A stretch of DNA of 29,664 bases from Ardenticatenaceae bacterium (GTDB lineage Bacteria > Chloroflexota > Anaerolineae > Promineifilales > Promineifilaceae): the NCBI GenBank assembly GCA_020634495.1, contig JACKBR010000054.1, positions 1 through 29,664 of the forward strand. The letters are read 5' to 3'. Below the pieces are notes generated by a model, which was given only the letters and a program-made list of their open reading frames with translations, ran no database searches and was not told where the DNA came from. Below are positions 7,637-15,418 of the stretch, piece by piece. The stretch's first letter is position 1. Each line of letters starts with the position of its first letter. The translations under genes and the position numbers were made by a program.

Positions 7637-7678
7637 TATTGTTGACCCAATATCCCAAAATCCAAAAGCAGGATACTC

Positions 7679-8923
7679 ATGACCTATTCCCTCATTCACA
7701 ACGGCACAATTATTGATGGCAACGGCCGTTCCCCCCTGAAAAACGGCGCACTGCTCATCCGCGATAACAAAATTGAGCAAGTCGGCCTCAAAAGCGACAT
7801 CCGCCTGCCCACTAGCGGCCTGCACATGATCGATGCCCAGGGTGGCTATATTCTTCCTGGCCTCATCGATACCCATGTCCATTTCCTCTTCGATGGCATC
7901 AACTTTGTCGAAGGCATGAACACCCCGTACTCGCTCAACTATTACCAGGCCATCGAGCCAATGCAACGCACGCTGGACGCGGGCATCACCTCCGTACGCG
8001 ATGCCGGTGGCGCGGATCTGGGCATGAAGCAAGCTGTGGAGCAAGGACTGATTGCCGGGCCACGAATGCAAATTAGCATCACGGTTCTCTCCATCACCGG
8101 AGGGCACGGCGATAGCTGGCTGCCTTCTGGAGCCAACATGGAGCTGTTTGCCGCCACGCCCGGCCGTCCCAGCGGTTTGTGCGATGGCATCGAAGAAGTG
8201 CGCAAAAAAGTACGCGAAGTGCTGCGCGCTGGCGCTGAAGTGATCAAAGTCTGCTCCACAGGCGGCGTGCTCAGCCCCACCGACCATCCAGAATTCACCC
8301 AGTTCAGCCCGGCGGAGCTGGAAGTGATGGTGCAAGAAGCGGCTTACCGGCGCGGCGTGAAGGTGATGGCCCACGCCCAAGGCGCTGAAGGCATCAAAAA
8401 CGCCGTGCGGGCCGGAATCCACTCGATTGAACACGGCATTTTTGTGGACGATGAGGCGATTGAGCTGATGCTGGAACGGGGCACCTATTTGGTGCCAACG
8501 CTGCTGGCTCCGCTGGCGGTGCTAGAAGCGGCCGAAGCGGGCGGTTCAATGCCGGAATGGGGCATACGCAAATCCCGCGAAGTGATCGAAATTCATAGTG
8601 AAAACATTGGCCGGGCTTTTAAGGCGGGGGTCAAGGTGGCGATGGGTACGGACGCCGGGGTGATGAAACACGGCACCAACTTGCGTGAGCTGGGGCTAAT
8701 GCGCAATGTGGGCATGTCGCCGATGGACACGATTGTGGCCACCACCAAGGTCGCGGCTGAATGCCTGGGCTGGGAAGACCAGGTGGGCACACTGGAAGCT
8801 GGCAAGCTGGCCGACGTCATCGTCACCCAAACGGACCCAATTGCCGACATACGCAGTTTGGAAGATGTGGATAATATTCGGCTGGTGATGAAAGACGGCC
8901 GTATTGTGAAAAATATGATGTAA
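7679..8923 (+). CDS. Metal-dependent amidohydrolase (Xaa-Pro dipeptidase/imidazolonepropionase-like)
   Basis: This complete 414-residue amidohydrolase-superfamily enzyme has the metal-site residues in order: THVHF (H66, H68) after the PGLIDTH strand, K190 in EVIKVCSTGG (the position of a carbamylated lysine), H232 in MAHAQG, H252 in IEHG, and D325 in MGTDAG. The C-terminus (GTLEAGKLADVIV) folds back with the N-terminal beta domain, as usual. The closest family by motif is the prolidase/imidazolonepropionase-like group that hydrolyses cyclic or dipeptide amides, but the substrate cannot be assigned. AGGA at 7670-7673 sits at ribosome-binding distance from ATG 7679. The upstream gap holds a 7-bp stem (7635-7654). 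Confidence 0.9.
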   Translation: MTYSLIHNGTIIDGNGRSPLKNGALLIRDNKIEQVGLKSDIRLPTSGLHMIDAQGGYILPGLIDTHVHFLFDGINFVEGMNTPYSLNYYQAIEPMQRTLDAGITSVRDAGGADLGMKQAVEQGLIAGPRMQISITVLSITGGHGDSWLPSGANMELFAATPGRPSGLCDGIEEVRKKVREVLRAGAEVIKVCSTGGVLSPTDHPEFTQFSPAELEVMVQEAAYRRGVKVMAHAQGAEGIKNAVRAGIHSIEHGIFVDDEAIELMLERGTYLVPTLLAPLAVLEAAEAGGSMPEWGIRKSREVIEIHSENIGRAFKAGVKVAMGTDAGVMKHGTNLRELGLMRNVGMSPMDTIVATTKVAAECLGWEDQVGTLEAGKLADVIVTQTDPIADIRSLEDVDNIRLVMKDGRIVKNMM

Positions 8924-8933
8924 GAAATGGCAA

Positions 8934-8992
8934 GTTGCAGGCAGCAAGTTGCAAGTAACAACACCTGCCACCTGCAACTTGCTACCTGCAAC
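8934..8992. repeat. Imperfect 23-bp hairpin built of reiterated AAGTTGCA words
   Basis: The left arm 8934-8956 (GTTGCAGGCAGCAAGTTGCA plus AGT) pairs with 8970-8992 with two mismatches around a 13-nt loop. The word AAGTTGCA also occurs twice in the left arm. The structure fills the 78-nt spacer between the amidohydrolase and the NACHT gene. It lacks a T-tract, so it is not a classical terminator. Confidence 0.8.
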
Positions 8993-9001
8993 GCTTAATT
9001 T

Positions 9002-10852
9002 ATGGAAGTTCAAGTAAACCACAACCGCCAGGTAATGCTCCAGCGCGTGAAAACCTATTGGCTTGTCGGCGTCCTGCAAGAGTCGCTGCACGGGGCGGAG
9101 CTTATTGACCTGGCGATGACCTACCGCAGCAACGCCATTGCCAATCGGGCCTTAGCAGACTGGCAGCAGCCAGACAATTTGCTGCCCGATGAGCTGTTCG
9201 ACACCCCCTTGCCGCTGGGCACCAACATCACCGATGTGTACGACGAAGCCGAAGGCACATTGCTGATTATGGGGGAACCGGGCGCAGGTAAAACCACCGT
9301 GCTGCTCCAGTTGGTGAGTGATTTACTACTGCGGGCCGAGATGAACGGCCGTCATCCCATCCCCGTTGTCTTTAGCCTGGCCAGTTGGTCGGGCAATATC
9401 CCCTTGGGCGACTGGATGGTGAATGAACTGGCAGGCCGCTACGAAGTGCCGCGTCGCCTGGGGCAAACCTGGCTAAAAAATGGCGAGCTGCTGCCCCTGC
9501 TGGATGGTCTGGACGAAGTGGAGCAAGAACAACGTGTGGCCTGCGCCCAGGCGATCAACCAGTTCCGCCAGCGATACATGAGTATGCCCACCGTCGTCAC
9601 CTGCCGCATCAAAGATTACGATGCCCTGGCCATTCGCCTGAATTTGGCTCAGGCCATCGTGCTGCAACCGCTGTCATTAGAGCAAATTGACCAATACCTG
9701 GCCAGCATGGGGGCGCGTCTGGCGGGGCTGCGCACTGCGCTGCAAACAGACATGACCCTGCGCGAACTGGCCGAATCTCCCCTGATGCTGAGCATGATGA
9801 CGCTGGCTTATTACCGGATGCCAGAAGATGTGGCGCTGTCGCTGGGCAACCGCAAAATGGGGCGCACGCTGCTGTTTGATGTGTACGTGGAGCGCATGGC
9901 CCGTTACCGGGGCGGCGAATCGCTGTACGAGCCGGAGCAAACGGTGCAGTGGCTGGGTTGGCTGGCGCAAAAGATGTCTCAGTTCAACCTGACGATCTTT
10001 TTTTTGGAGGGGCGGCAGCCAAACTGGCTGCCGCGTGAGCTACAGCGTCAGTTTGCCGGGGGGCTGCGCATTCAGCTTGCCGGGCTGTTTTTGCTAATTG
10101 GGCTGCTGGCCGGGCTGGTGGGGCTGGCTCTGGGGAATTGGCGGGCGCTGCTTTTTGGCGCTGCGGCGGGGCTAGTCACGGGCGGACTGCTGGCCTTTTT
10201 CCGACTGCTGCTGGTGTGGGCCAGGGTGTCGTGGTTCCGCATAGAAACGGTGGAGACGCTGAACTGGCATTGGCTGCGGGCGCTGTTGGGCGGGGGCTTA
10301 GGCGCAATTGGCGGGGCTGTTGTGGGTGGCATTATCTGGTTTTTGGGGCGAGGTGGGGAAACGGCCGTTTCTGGCGGTTGGGTTCTCTTGTTGGCGCTGG
10401 TTGGCTTTGTTAGCCAGATGGTGGCCCACGCGCTGGAAAAAGATGAGATGAAGATGCGTACGACGCCGGGTCAAGGCTTTGATCGCTCGGCCCAAAACGG
10501 CCGTCTTGTGGGCATTGCTACCGGGGTGGGAACGGCCGTTATTTTGACTTTAGGCTGGGCGGTTGCCAACTGGCTCAACATGCCGCTGGCCTGGCAAACT
10601 TTTTTGCCCGTTATGGTGGGCATTGCCCTTTATTTGGGCACCTCTGCCGGGCTGGCTTATGGCGGCCTGGCCGCTATGCAGCAGCGGCAGCTCAACCGCA
10701 TTTTGGTGCAGCAGCAGCTGGCCCCCACCGATTACATTCACTTTTTAGATTACGCCGCCGAGCGCAACTTGCTGCGCAAAGTGGGTGGTGGCTACATGTT
10801 TGTCCATTTGCTGCTGCTAGATTATTTTAGGGAAACGGCCAATAAGCAATGA
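9002..10852 (+). CDS. Membrane-anchored NACHT/STAND NTPase
   Basis: This 616-residue protein begins with an N-terminal helical segment (NRQVMLQRVKTYWLVGVLQE). The Walker A box is GEPGAGKTT (K97), the Walker B/NACHT acidic run is LLPLLDGLDEVE (D168, D171, E172), sensor-type TCRIKDYD follows near 200, and a helical SPLMLSMMTLAY segment lies near 259. Six or so hydrophobic segments then run from about 354 to 565. The tail DYIHFLDYAAERNLLRKVGGG...FVHLLLLDYF is shared with similar NACHT proteins of Chloroflexi and cyanobacteria. STAND NTPases are signal-gated switches, and many act in immunity or cell-death control; which applies here is unknown. It overlaps the next gene by 4 nt (ATGA), so the two are coupled. 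Confidence 0.88.
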   Translation: MEVQVNHNRQVMLQRVKTYWLVGVLQESLHGAELIDLAMTYRSNAIANRALADWQQPDNLLPDELFDTPLPLGTNITDVYDEAEGTLLIMGEPGAGKTTVLLQLVSDLLLRAEMNGRHPIPVVFSLASWSGNIPLGDWMVNELAGRYEVPRRLGQTWLKNGELLPLLDGLDEVEQEQRVACAQAINQFRQRYMSMPTVVTCRIKDYDALAIRLNLAQAIVLQPLSLEQIDQYLASMGARLAGLRTALQTDMTLRELAESPLMLSMMTLAYYRMPEDVALSLGNRKMGRTLLFDVYVERMARYRGGESLYEPEQTVQWLGWLAQKMSQFNLTIFFLEGRQPNWLPRELQRQFAGGLRIQLAGLFLLIGLLAGLVGLALGNWRALLFGAAAGLVTGGLLAFFRLLLVWARVSWFRIETVETLNWHWLRALLGGGLGAIGGAVVGGIIWFLGRGGETAVSGGWVLLLALVGFVSQMVAHALEKDEMKMRTTPGQGFDRSAQNGRLVGIATGVGTAVILTLGWAVANWLNMPLAWQTFLPVMVGIALYLGTSAGLAYGGLAAMQQRQLNRILVQQQLAPTDYIHFLDYAAERNLLRKVGGGYMFVHLLLLDYFRETANKQ

Positions 10853-11223
10853 CAGAAACACCATTCACAGAGGCAACCACGTTTATAGGTAGGATTGTAA
10901 CGGCCGTAATTGATCGTCCGCTGCATTCAAAACATCCCGATTGGGGCTTTGCCTACCCCGTCAACTACGGCTATTTACCCGGCGTGCCCGCGCCAGACGG
11001 CGAGGATTTAGATGTGTACATCCTGAATATTAGCGACCCTTTACCGCAATTTACGGGGGAATGTATTGCCGTTATTCACCGCCTGAACGATAATGATGAT
11101 AAACTTGTGTTGGTTCCACCGGGACAAACACTCACCGATCAGCAAATTCAAAACCAGACAGATTTTCAGGAAAAGTACTTTGACTCTATTATTTTGCGGA
11201 AGCGAACCAGAAATTTGAAATAA
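10849..11223 (+). CDS. Short inorganic pyrophosphatase-family protein
   Basis: This 124-residue protein resembles the short, soluble proteins annotated as inorganic diphosphatase. IDRPLHSKHP is followed by NYGYLPG (39-45) and DGEDLDVYIL (50-59), the latter corresponding to the family I acidic signature. FQEKYF lies near the end. At about 120 residues it is shorter than classical family I enzymes (around 175) and lacks part of their metal site, so activity on PPi is uncertain. It overlaps the NACHT NTPase gene by 4 nt, an arrangement that implies coordinated dosage of the two proteins. A terminator-like hairpin follows at 11259. Confidence 0.75.
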   Translation: MTETPFTEATTFIGRIVTAVIDRPLHSKHPDWGFAYPVNYGYLPGVPAPDGEDLDVYILNISDPLPQFTGECIAVIHRLNDNDDKLVLVPPGQTLTDQQIQNQTDFQEKYFDSIILRKRTRNLK

Positions 11224-11258
11224 ACAAATGGCCATTCGCTTGTGCTTGCCCCAGTGGC

Positions 11259-11281
11259 AAAATCAGCGTTCGGCTGATTTT
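11259..11281. terminator. Terminator-like hairpin after the NACHT/pyrophosphatase pair
   Basis: The perfect 9-bp stem AAAATCAGC / GCTGATTTT with loop GTTCG has A-tract and T-tract flanks, so it could act in both directions. The T-run is short (four). It separates the NACHT/pyrophosphatase unit from the antiporter unit. Confidence 0.5.
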
Positions 11282-11387
11282 CTGCTTACCAACAGCCCAT
11301 TTCCCCAGTTCTGATAATTAAACACCAAGCGAGACGATTGAGCGGGCAATCACCGTGTTGCCTGGAAAAAATACCTTATAAAAAAAT

Positions 11388-13343
11388 ATGATAGAAATAT
11401 ACCAACAGCTCCCAATTTATCTTCTTAGTTTTACACTCATTGCTCTGGCGGCCTGGCAAATCGGCCGTTTCTTTGCGTACATCAACCTGCCAAAAATTAG
11501 CGGCTACCTGTTTGCCGGGTTAATGGCCGGGCCGTTTGTGCTTGATTTTGTCAGCAGCGAAGGCATAGAAGCGCTGCGCTTTATTGATGAAATAGCGTTG
11601 GCCTACATTGCTTTTGCCGCAGGCAGCGAGCTGTACCTGCCTGAAATTCGCGGGCGGCTGCGCAGCATTGGTCTGGTCACAGCCACCATTGTGTTTGTGA
11701 CCATTCTGGGCGGCACGCTGGCGGTGTTTTTGCTGGCCGATTTTATTCCCTTCATGCAGGAATTCCCGGTAAGTGGCCAGATTGCTATTGCCCTCATGGC
11801 GGCAACCATCATGGTGGCGCGTTCTCCTTCGGTGGCCATTGCGCTGATTAATGAGATGCGGGCGCGAGGGCCTTTTACGCAGCTGGCGCTCGGCGTTACG
11901 GTCATCTCTGATGTGCTGGTGATTGTGCTTTTTGCCATTAGCGCGGATATTGCCGATGCCGTTTTAACTGGGGTGTCTATTAACCTGGGATTGTTGTTAT
12001 TGCTGGCTGTTGAGCTGCTGTTGTCAGTTGGCCTGGGGTTTGTGCTGAGCCGGTTGCTGCTGCTGGTTATTCGTCAGCGTTGGCAGCTTTGGCTGAAAAC
12101 GGCCGTTATCCTTGCCCTCGGTTTTGGTATTTTTCTACTCTCTAGCTGGGTGCGTGAATATACGCACGATAATTTCCCCGTCGAAATTTTATTGGAGCCG
12201 CTGCTCATTTGTATGGTAGCCAGCTTCATCATTAATAATTACAGCCAATGCCGCCTGGAATTCTCTGAAATTTTGCACGGTGTGGGGCCTTTGGTGTACG
12301 TGGCCTTTTTTACCCTGGTGGGCACCGGACTCAAGCTAGACATTTTGGCCCAGGTTTGGCCCATTGCCCTGGGATTGGCGCTGATTCGTGGGGTGGTTAT
12401 TTTAATTGGTTCTTTTGGTGGCGGTATTTTGGCTGGGGATTCTGCCCGGAGCAACCGCCACAAATGGATGGTTTTTGTTACTCAGGCGGGGGTGGCGCTG
12501 GGGCTGGCCAAAGAAGTTGCCGTGGAGTTTCCTGGCTGGGGCGATGCCTTTGCCACGACCATCATTGCTATGGTGGTTCTGAACGAAATTGTTGGCCCGA
12601 TTTTATTTAAGCTGGCGCTGAACCGCATGGGCGAATCGCATCCACAGGCCGAAGCTGCTCCGTTTGACGGCGTGCGGGATGCGATTATTCTGGGGCTTAC
12701 TCCTCAGGCGGTGACGCTGGCCCGGCAGCTACAGGCGCATCATTGGCAGGTGCGGCTGGCGGCTTTGGACAATGAGAAGATGCAAGCGCGTCTGGATCAA
12801 TTGGAAGGTAATTCGCTGGACGTGCGGCTGCTGCCTGACTTTTCGTTGGCGTCTTTGCAATCGCTGGAAGCGGCCCAGGCAGACAGCTTTGTCTTGATGC
12901 TGTCTGATGAGGATAATTTGCAGGTGTGCGAACTGATTTATGAGCAGTTTGGCACGGAAACTGTGGTGGCGTATGTCCGTGAGCGTGAAATGCGCCCGGC
13001 GCTGCAAAAGTTGGGGGCGTTGATTGTTGATTCGGATACGGCCGTTGTTTCCTTACTTGAACAATTTGTCCGTTCCCCTTCTGCGGCTTCTCTGCTGCTA
13101 GGCAAAAAACATCCACAAGAAATTGTAGACATAGAAATGCGCAATGCGGATATAGATGGTGTGGCCTTGCGCGACCTGCGCCTGCCGCTAGACGTGCTTA
13201 TTTTGTCGGTGCAGCGGGGCCAGCAGCGTTTGGTTTCGCATGGGCACACCCAGCTAAAGCTTGGCGACAAAATCACCCTGTTTGGCATGGCCGAGCAGCT
13301 AGATGAAGTCATGCTGCGCTTCGAAAATCAGAAAACCCCTTAA
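11388..13343 (+). CDS. CPA2 cation:proton antiporter with C-terminal TrkA/RCK domains (paralogue 1)
   Basis: This 651-residue membrane protein has about 12 hydrophobic segments in residues 8-410, a Na+/H+ exchanger-type (KefB/NapA superfamily) transport domain. The transport-site region is VTVISDVLVIVLF with D175, and MVARSPSVAIAL lies in the preceding helix. After residue 425 comes a TrkA-N-like Rossmann domain (about 430-545) and a TrkA-C/RCK-C domain (about 570-645, IDGVALRDLRLPLDVLILSV). In the Rossmann domain the glycine motif is eroded (IILGLTPQAVTLA), so NAD(H) binding is doubtful. No ribosome site precedes ATG 11388. It is a tandem paralogue of the next gene, aligning along its whole length. 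Confidence 0.9.
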   Translation: MIEIYQQLPIYLLSFTLIALAAWQIGRFFAYINLPKISGYLFAGLMAGPFVLDFVSSEGIEALRFIDEIALAYIAFAAGSELYLPEIRGRLRSIGLVTATIVFVTILGGTLAVFLLADFIPFMQEFPVSGQIAIALMAATIMVARSPSVAIALINEMRARGPFTQLALGVTVISDVLVIVLFAISADIADAVLTGVSINLGLLLLLAVELLLSVGLGFVLSRLLLLVIRQRWQLWLKTAVILALGFGIFLLSSWVREYTHDNFPVEILLEPLLICMVASFIINNYSQCRLEFSEILHGVGPLVYVAFFTLVGTGLKLDILAQVWPIALGLALIRGVVILIGSFGGGILAGDSARSNRHKWMVFVTQAGVALGLAKEVAVEFPGWGDAFATTIIAMVVLNEIVGPILFKLALNRMGESHPQAEAAPFDGVRDAIILGLTPQAVTLARQLQAHHWQVRLAALDNEKMQARLDQLEGNSLDVRLLPDFSLASLQSLEAAQADSFVLMLSDEDNLQVCELIYEQFGTETVVAYVREREMRPALQKLGALIVDSDTAVVSLLEQFVRSPSAASLLLGKKHPQEIVDIEMRNADIDGVALRDLRLPLDVLILSVQRGQQRLVSHGHTQLKLGDKITLFGMAEQLDEVMLRFENQKTP

Positions 13344-13345
13344 GT

Positions 13346-13455
13346 GGAGAACAAAAAGTCCTGTAAAAACAATCGTCTTATTTGAGCTTTTTGTTCTCCT
13401 GAAAGTAAATCACAGGTTGCGCTCAGCTTATTAAGCAACTTTTCGTGATTTACTT
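13346..13455. repeat. Two successive hairpins between the antiporter paralogues
   Basis: Hairpin 1 has perfect 13-bp arms GGAGAACAAAAAG (13346-13358) and CTTTTTGTTCTCC (13387-13399). Hairpin 2 has perfect 11-bp arms AAGTAAATCAC (13403-13413) and GTGATTTACTT (13445-13455), with an inner GTTGC/GCAAC pair (13416-13420 / 13435-13439). They fill the 135-nt spacer. Hairpin 1 ends in C, not T, so its role may be message processing or regulation rather than termination. Confidence 0.75.
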
Positions 13456-13478
13456 AGCAGTGGCTAGATTGATACTTT

Positions 13479-15416
13479 ATGGACCAATTACCCGATCTCT
13501 TTTTTATTTTGGTTGCCTTTGGCGTCATTGCCCTGGCGGCTCGTCAAATTGGTGAATTTTTTACCCGGCTGCGTCTGCCGCTCATTACGGGATACCTTTT
13601 CACGGGTTTGCTCGTGGGGCCGTTTGTGCTGGGTTTTGCCAGTGAAGAATCGCTGGAGCAACTGCGTTTTGTTGATGAAATTTCGTTAGCGTTTATTGCC
13701 TTTGCTGCCGGGCGAGAGCTTTATTTGCCGGAACTGCGGGGGCGGCTGCGCAGCATTGGTTTGGTCACGGCCGGTTTGATTTTGTCCACGCTCATTTTGG
13801 TGACAACGGCCGTTCTGCTGTTGGCCGAGTATATTCCCTTTATGGAGGCGTTGGGGGGGAACGGCCGTTTTGCCGTTGCTCTACTTGCGGGTGCCATTTT
13901 AACCGCCCGTTCTCCTTCTTCGGCCATTGCCATTGTCACTGAGCTGCGAGCACGCGGCCCCTATACCCAAATGGCCCTGGGCGTCACCGTCATCATGGAT
14001 TTCCTGGTGATTGTTCTGTTTGCCCTTAGCTCCTCCGTGGCCGATGCCCTCTTTGCCAACGTTCCCTTAAATATTAGCTTTATCTTTTTGGTGCTCATCG
14101 AGCTGCTGCTGGTGGCGCTGCTTGGTTTTACCCTCTCCCTGGTTTTGCGCTGGATTTTAAGCCAACGCTTTGACGGTTCACTCAAAACAGCCCTGATTTT
14201 GCTGGTCGGTTACAGCACCTTCTTGTTTTCTGGCTGGCTGCGAGAATATTCTCATGCCAACTTGCCCTTTGAGCTGTTGGTAGAGCCGCTGCTTATCTGC
14301 ATGATTGCCAGCTTCCTGGTAAACAATTACAGTCCCTTACGCGCCGAATATGCCCAGCGGCTGCACGATATTGCCCCTTACATTTATATTGCCTTTTTTA
14401 CCCTGACGGGCGAATCGTTGGAGTTGGGCGTGCTGGCCAATGCGTGGCAAATTGCGCTGGGGCTGTTCCTGGTGCGCCTGGTGGCGGTCATGATTGGCTC
14501 GTTTACTGGTGGCGTGCTGGCTGGCGATCCGCTGCGCTATAACCGCATTAAGTGGATGGCGTTTATTACCCAGGCTGGAGTGGCGCTGGGTCTGGCAAAG
14601 GAAACGGCCGTTGAGTTTCCGGCTCTCGGCGCTGAATTTTCTACCCTCATCATTGCCGTGGTGGTGCTAAATGAGATGGTTGGCCCGCTTTTCTTTAAGT
14701 GGGCCATTAATCATGTAAAAGAAGCCCGCACCCGGGCCAAAACGCCAGAGTTCGACGGCCTGCGCGATGTGATCATCTTTGGCGTAGAGGGGCCCTCCAT
14801 GCTGCTGGCTCGCAAGCTGCAACGGCACAATTGGGATGTGAAAGTTGCCTGCCTGGAACCAAATCTTATTGAGGGGGCGACTGACCCTGAAGAGAATAGC
14901 GTCAGCCTGATTCCTATAAAGGATTACCAGCTCGGCAGTTTGCATAAGCTAGACACGGCCCATGCCGATGCGGCCGTTTTGATGCTCTCTGACGAAGAAA
15001 ATTATGCCATTTGCGAGCTGCTCTATGAACATTTTGGCACAGAAACCATCGTGGTTCGGCTCAACGACCGGGCCAATTTTGAGCGCTTCGTGGCCCTGGG
15101 AGCGCTTATCGTCGATCCGGCAACGGCAATGGTTGGCCTGTTAGAGCAATTTGTTCGGTCGCCTTCAGCCGCCTCGCTGCTGCTGGGCATGGACGAAGGC
15201 CAAGATATTGTCGATATTGAACTGCGCAATCCGGCGCTGCATGGCGTGGCGCTGCGCGAATTGCAGCTTCCCCTGGACATTTTGGTGCTTTCGGTGCATC
15301 GTAAAGGCCACACAATCATTTCGCATGGCTACACGCAGCTAGAGCTAGGCGACCGCGTAACGATTATTGGTAAGCCCAACAGCCTGGAAGAAGTGATGCT
15401 GCGTTTAGACGGATAA
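13479..15416 (+). CDS. CPA2 cation:proton antiporter with C-terminal TrkA/RCK domains (paralogue 2)
   Basis: This 645-residue protein has the same architecture as the upstream antiporter: multi-pass exchanger domain to about residue 405, TrkA-N-like domain about 425-540, TrkA-C about 565-642. The transport-site motif is VTVIMDFLVIVLF (D174), so the neighbouring residue differs (Met versus Ser in paralogue 1), which may change ion selectivity. The Rossmann glycine motif is again weak (IIFGVEGPSMLLA) but keeps two glycines. Long identical stretches (GRLRSIGLVTA, QAGVALGLAKE, EQFVRSPSAASLLLG) show a tandem duplication. Two nucleotides separate its stop from the next ATG, indicating an operon with the kinase-like gene. 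Confidence 0.9.
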   Translation: MDQLPDLFFILVAFGVIALAARQIGEFFTRLRLPLITGYLFTGLLVGPFVLGFASEESLEQLRFVDEISLAFIAFAAGRELYLPELRGRLRSIGLVTAGLILSTLILVTTAVLLLAEYIPFMEALGGNGRFAVALLAGAILTARSPSSAIAIVTELRARGPYTQMALGVTVIMDFLVIVLFALSSSVADALFANVPLNISFIFLVLIELLLVALLGFTLSLVLRWILSQRFDGSLKTALILLVGYSTFLFSGWLREYSHANLPFELLVEPLLICMIASFLVNNYSPLRAEYAQRLHDIAPYIYIAFFTLTGESLELGVLANAWQIALGLFLVRLVAVMIGSFTGGVLAGDPLRYNRIKWMAFITQAGVALGLAKETAVEFPALGAEFSTLIIAVVVLNEMVGPLFFKWAINHVKEARTRAKTPEFDGLRDVIIFGVEGPSMLLARKLQRHNWDVKVACLEPNLIEGATDPEENSVSLIPIKDYQLGSLHKLDTAHADAAVLMLSDEENYAICELLYEHFGTETIVVRLNDRANFERFVALGALIVDPATAMVGLLEQFVRSPSAASLLLGMDEGQDIVDIELRNPALHGVALRELQLPLDILVLSVHRKGHTIISHGYTQLELGDRVTIIGKPNSLEEVMLRLDG

Positions 15417-15418
15417 TT

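Noticed and set aside
11224..11387. A promoter (TTGCCT with TATAAA) for the first antiporter
   Set aside because: The spacing is only about 13 nt, too short for a sigma70 promoter.
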